Below, in pieces: positions 61,510 to 64,000 of a DNA stretch of 64,000 bases. The DNA is taken from NCBI GenBank assembly GCA_035538795.1, contig DATLJS010000037.1, positions 1 to 64,000 on the forward strand, given 5' to 3'. Every line of letters starts with the position of its first letter. The first letter of the stretch is position 1. The translations under genes were made by a program, and so were the position numbers. The notes below the pieces were generated by a model. The model made no database searches. It was given only the letters and a program-made list of their open reading frames with translations, and had not been told where the DNA came from. This stretch comes from JAJZGK01 sp035538795 (lineage in GTDB: Bacteria; Pseudomonadota; Alphaproteobacteria; Rhodospirillales; Magnetospirillaceae).

Positions 61510-62451
61510 ATGATCAACAACAGCGTTTCTCCCGCCCGCTTCGGCCGCCGCTCCCTGCTGACGGGTGGTTTGTCCGCCGCCGCCGCGACCGCCGCCATGG
61601 CGGTGACCGGCCTGCCCTTCGGCGCGTCGTCGGCCCACGCCGAGGACGTAGCCGCCAAAGGTCCGATCAAGACAACCAAGCCTTTGGTCATCAAGAATCT
61701 GGCCATCGGCGAGGGTAAGCCGAAAACCATCGTCCCCATCACCGCCACCAACGCCGCCGATGTAAAGACCTATGCCGAGATGGTCGGCAAGGAACAGGGC
61801 ATCGACATCATCGAATTCCGCGTCGACTTTCTGGATATCGCCCTGAACGCCGATGCGGTCGCCGAATTGTCGAAGGAGGTCGCCGCCCTGGTCAACAACA
61901 AGCCGGTGCTGCTGACCTTCCGCACCAAGGCCGAGGGCGGCATCACCGCCATTGAGGACAAAGCCTACGGCGATTTCTATTCGACCATCGTCAAAAAGGG
62001 CGGCGCCGACATGATCGACGTCGAACTCGTCCGCAACGAGGACGTGGTGCGGCGCATCGTCAAGGAAGCCCACGAGGCCAAAGTGCCGGTGGTCATGTCC
62101 AATCATGACTTCCACAACACCGCTCCGGTCAAGGAACTGGTCCGCCGTTTCCAGCGCATGCAGGATTTGGGCGCCGACATCCTGAAGCTGGCGGCCATGC
62201 CCCACGACGCCGGCGATGTGCTGAATCTGCTGGCCGCCACCTGGGAAATGCACAGCCGCCACACCGAACGCCCCATGATCACCATGTCCATGGGGGGAAC
62301 CGGCGCCGTGTCCCGCCTGACCGGCGAACTGTTCGGGTCGGCCGCCACCTTCGGCATGGTCGGCCAGGCCTCGGCCCCCGGCCAGATCGACGTTCATGCT
62401 CTGCAGAGCGTCCTGGACACCATCCACAAATCGATTACCGGCGCCGCCTGA
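61510..62451 (+). CDS. Tat-exported type I 3-dehydroquinate dehydratase (QuiB-like)
   Basis: A 313-residue class I dehydroquinase. The N-terminus has a twin-arginine signal (RFGRRSLLTGG, then a hydrophobic stretch to SSAHA), so the folded enzyme is exported. The catalytic set is complete: EFRVDF (acidic/Arg site), SNHDFHNT (His), ILKLAAMP (Schiff-base Lys), and SRLTGELFGSAATFG with QASAPGQ. Biosynthetic AroD/AroQ is cytoplasmic, so this enzyme most likely makes 3-dehydroshikimate from quinate-derived dehydroquinate in the periplasm. It sits 56 bp after the beta-helix gene and before the porin gene. ATG 61510 is chosen over upstream TTG and GTG codons. Confidence 0.9.
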   Translation: MINNSVSPARFGRRSLLTGGLSAAAATAAMAVTGLPFGASSAHAEDVAAKGPIKTTKPLVIKNLAIGEGKPKTIVPITATNAADVKTYAEMVGKEQGIDIIEFRVDFLDIALNADAVAELSKEVAALVNNKPVLLTFRTKAEGGITAIEDKAYGDFYSTIVKKGGADMIDVELVRNEDVVRRIVKEAHEAKVPVVMSNHDFHNTAPVKELVRRFQRMQDLGADILKLAAMPHDAGDVLNLLAATWEMHSRHTERPMITMSMGGTGAVSRLTGELFGSAATFGMVGQASAPGQIDVHALQSVLDTIHKSITGAA

Positions 62452-62462
62452 GCGCCCGGCGG

Positions 62463-62489
62463 GCGTGCCGTCCATTCCGGACGGCACGC
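62463..62489 (+). other. Intercistronic hairpin
   Basis: A perfect 11-bp stem, GCGTGCCGTCC / GGACGGCACGC, with loop ATTCC lies 11 bp past the dehydratase stop and 93 bp before the porin start. No T-run follows, so it more likely stabilises or processes the operon mRNA than ends it. Confidence 0.55.
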
Positions 62490-62582
62490 AGAGCCCTCCG
62501 CAGCGGTGCCAAGGGGTTGGTGCCCATCGCTGGCCGGAAGGGCGGTTACGACCTTAGACACTCGTAATGGGGAATATAAAGC

Positions 62583-63902
62583 ATGTCTTCTTTTCGTTTT
62601 AATTGCTTCAACCGGTCAGGGCCGTTTTCTCTCGCCGTGATGCTGGCCCTTCAGGCCGCAGTCTTGACGGTGCCCGCCGGAGCCGCTCTGGCGGATGACA
62701 ACACCGCCGCAGCCGATCCCCTGGACAGCAAATACATGACCGGCGGCTGGGGCGGCCTGCGCGGCCGGCTGCAGGATGCCGGCATCACGCCGCGCGCCGA
62801 TATTTCCTCGGAACTGATGAGCGTGGTCAGCGGCGGCACCCAAAGCGGCACCCGTTATTCCCAGCAGGTTCGCGTCGGCGCCGATTTCGACATGTCCAAG
62901 CTGGCGGATTGGAACGATGGCCGCGTCCATTTGACCATCAACGACCGCCGCGGCCGCGGCACGTCCTCCGAACTGGCCGGCAATCGCTTTCCCATTCAGG
63001 AAAATTACGGCGGACAATATACCCGCCTGACCGAAGCCAGCTTCGACCAGAACGTCTTGGACAAGCGCTTCAATTACAAGCTGGGTTATTTCGCCATGGG
63101 CAACGATTTTGCCATGACCCAGTTGCTGACCAACTTCGTCAACGCCGCCTTCTGCGCCCATCCGCTGGCCCTTGCCGCCAACAGCGGCTGGTACAACTAC
63201 CCGAACGCCCGTTGGGGCGCCGAATTGACCACGCACATCACCTCGGACGTGCTGGTGCGCACCGGCGCTTTCGAGGTCAATCCGCGGCTCGGCACCAAGG
63301 CTCATGCCTTCAGTCCCTTCGCCGATGGCAGCACCGGCACTTTGTTGCCCGTCGAAGCCGCTTACGAGCCCGGCGCCAATACCGCCTATCCCGGCCACTA
63401 TAAAATCGGCTACTACCGCGACAATTCCGACACCACGGAATTGGGCAGCACCACCCGCGCCAGCTACCGGCAAGGCGCCTATATCATGCTCGACCAAAAG
63501 ATCACCACGGTCGAAGGCGACGACAGCCGGGGCCTGAGCCTGTTCGCGCAATACATGCAGTCCGACCGCACCACGTCGGCCATGGCAAACTGGTTTTCGG
63601 TTGGCGCCGTCTATCAGGGTCTGATCCCCGCCCGTCCGAAGGACACCCTGGCGTTTGGTTACGTGCAGGCCGAGGTCAACGAGAAGCTGCTTTCGAATGC
63701 CCAGCTGAAAGCGGCGGCTCAGGGACTCGACACGAATCTGACTCCCGCCGAAAAGCTTTATGAACTGAGCTACGGCATTCAGGTCAACGACTGGGCCGTG
63801 GTTCGCCCCGACGTGCAGTACATCGTCGATCCCGGCTCCTTCACCTACAAGCATATCCGCGACGTCGTTGCCGTGGGCGTTCAGGCCAAGGTCACCTTCT
63901 AA
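62583..63902 (+). CDS. OprB-type outer-membrane porin (QuiX-like)
   Basis: A 439-residue outer-membrane protein with a signal peptide ending about GAALADD. The mature part starts KYMTGGWGGLRGRLQDAGITPRA, the N-terminal signature of the OprB carbohydrate-selective porin family. It continues with alternating beta-strands (FNYKLGYFAMGNDF, WGAELTTHITSDVLVRTGAFEVNP) and ends VAVGVQAKVTF, a terminal Phe typical of barrel assembly. OprB-like QuiX of Acinetobacter lies in the quinate cluster, so uptake of quinate or shikimate is the likely role here. It ends the operon, before a hairpin. Confidence 0.87.
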   Translation: MSSFRFNCFNRSGPFSLAVMLALQAAVLTVPAGAALADDNTAAADPLDSKYMTGGWGGLRGRLQDAGITPRADISSELMSVVSGGTQSGTRYSQQVRVGADFDMSKLADWNDGRVHLTINDRRGRGTSSELAGNRFPIQENYGGQYTRLTEASFDQNVLDKRFNYKLGYFAMGNDFAMTQLLTNFVNAAFCAHPLALAANSGWYNYPNARWGAELTTHITSDVLVRTGAFEVNPRLGTKAHAFSPFADGSTGTLLPVEAAYEPGANTAYPGHYKIGYYRDNSDTTELGSTTRASYRQGAYIMLDQKITTVEGDDSRGLSLFAQYMQSDRTTSAMANWFSVGAVYQGLIPARPKDTLAFGYVQAEVNEKLLSNAQLKAAAQGLDTNLTPAEKLYELSYGIQVNDWAVVRPDVQYIVDPGSFTYKHIRDVVAVGVQAKVTF

Positions 63903-63919
63903 AACCGCCTGAAGCCTAC

Positions 63920-63955
63920 CTGTGTGGCGGACGCCCCCCTACGTCCGCCACACAG
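63920..63955 (+). terminator. Hairpin after the porin gene
   Basis: A perfect 14-bp stem, CTGTGTGGCGGACG / CGTCCGCCACACAG, with an 8-nt loop, starts 18 bp past the porin stop. It lacks a T-run but its strength and place suggest the operon ends here. The rest of the window (63956-64000) shows no gene. Confidence 0.65.
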
Positions 63956-64000
63956 ACATCCTTCGAAGCAAATCGGTGCCTGATTTCAAGCCGTCAATCG

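Overview
This is a GC-rich window (lower GC only in part of 50.3-54.7 kb) whose gene content points to an alphaproteobacterium of the Rhodospirillales, close to Magnetospirillum. The indicators are the argH / small lipoprotein / lysA / DUF4175 block, an FnrN-type oxygen regulator beside a ccoNOQP-ccoHIS set, methylmalonyl-CoA mutase, a malyl-CoA lyase family enzyme, and many c-di-GMP and histidine-kinase genes. No database search was possible, so the assignment rests on recognised families and gene order.

Layout. 0-11.7 kb is core metabolism: the 3' end of etfA, 3-hydroxybutyryl-CoA dehydrogenase, a membrane glycosyltransferase with a PAP2 phosphatase, a TlpA-like thioredoxin, argH-lptM-lysA-DUF4175, and panB-panC. 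11.7-19.4 kb is a microaerobic respiration module: an FNR-family regulator, ccoS, ccoI, ccoH, then ccoP, ccoQ, ccoO and ccoN, all on the minus strand, with a perfect FNR box at -41.5 before ccoN. ccoG is missing from its usual place. 19.4-31.5 kb is mixed: rlmI-like methyltransferase, methylmalonyl-CoA mutase, a NUDIX protein, a diguanylate cyclase with a c-type heme motif, malyl-CoA lyase, ferredoxin-NADP reductase, an EF-hand lipoprotein, a Ser/Thr-rich protein, a WbuC cupin and a GntR regulator.

31.5-48 kb is an almost uninterrupted signalling block of eight genes (two-component kinases, receivers, GGDEF and EAL proteins). A second, orphan ccoQ-like gene (43966-44139) is embedded in it. 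48-50 kb holds a PAP2 phosphatase and a coiled-coil lipoprotein. A tRNA-Ser(CGA) at 50237-50326 then borders a degraded accessory region (about 50.3-54.7 kb). It holds unknown genes, a frameshifted alpha/beta-hydrolase gene beside a small lipoprotein (a possible effector/immunity pair), a perfect 22-bp inverted repeat, and the N-terminal stub of a serine recombinase.

54.7-64 kb is the most interesting part. A UbiX/UbiD decarboxylase pair diverges from a LysR regulator. Next to it is an operon of exported proteins: a right-handed beta-helix protein with a signal peptide, a type I 3-dehydroquinate dehydratase with a Tat signal, and an OprB-like porin. This set resembles the Acinetobacter qui genes for periplasmic quinate/shikimate breakdown to protocatechuate. 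Near-identical 15-bp dyads with LysR T-N11-A spacing lie in the ubiD-lysR intergenic region and upstream of the beta-helix gene. This suggests one regulator controls both units, and that the decarboxylase may act on the protocatechuate (or related acid) made by the periplasmic enzymes.
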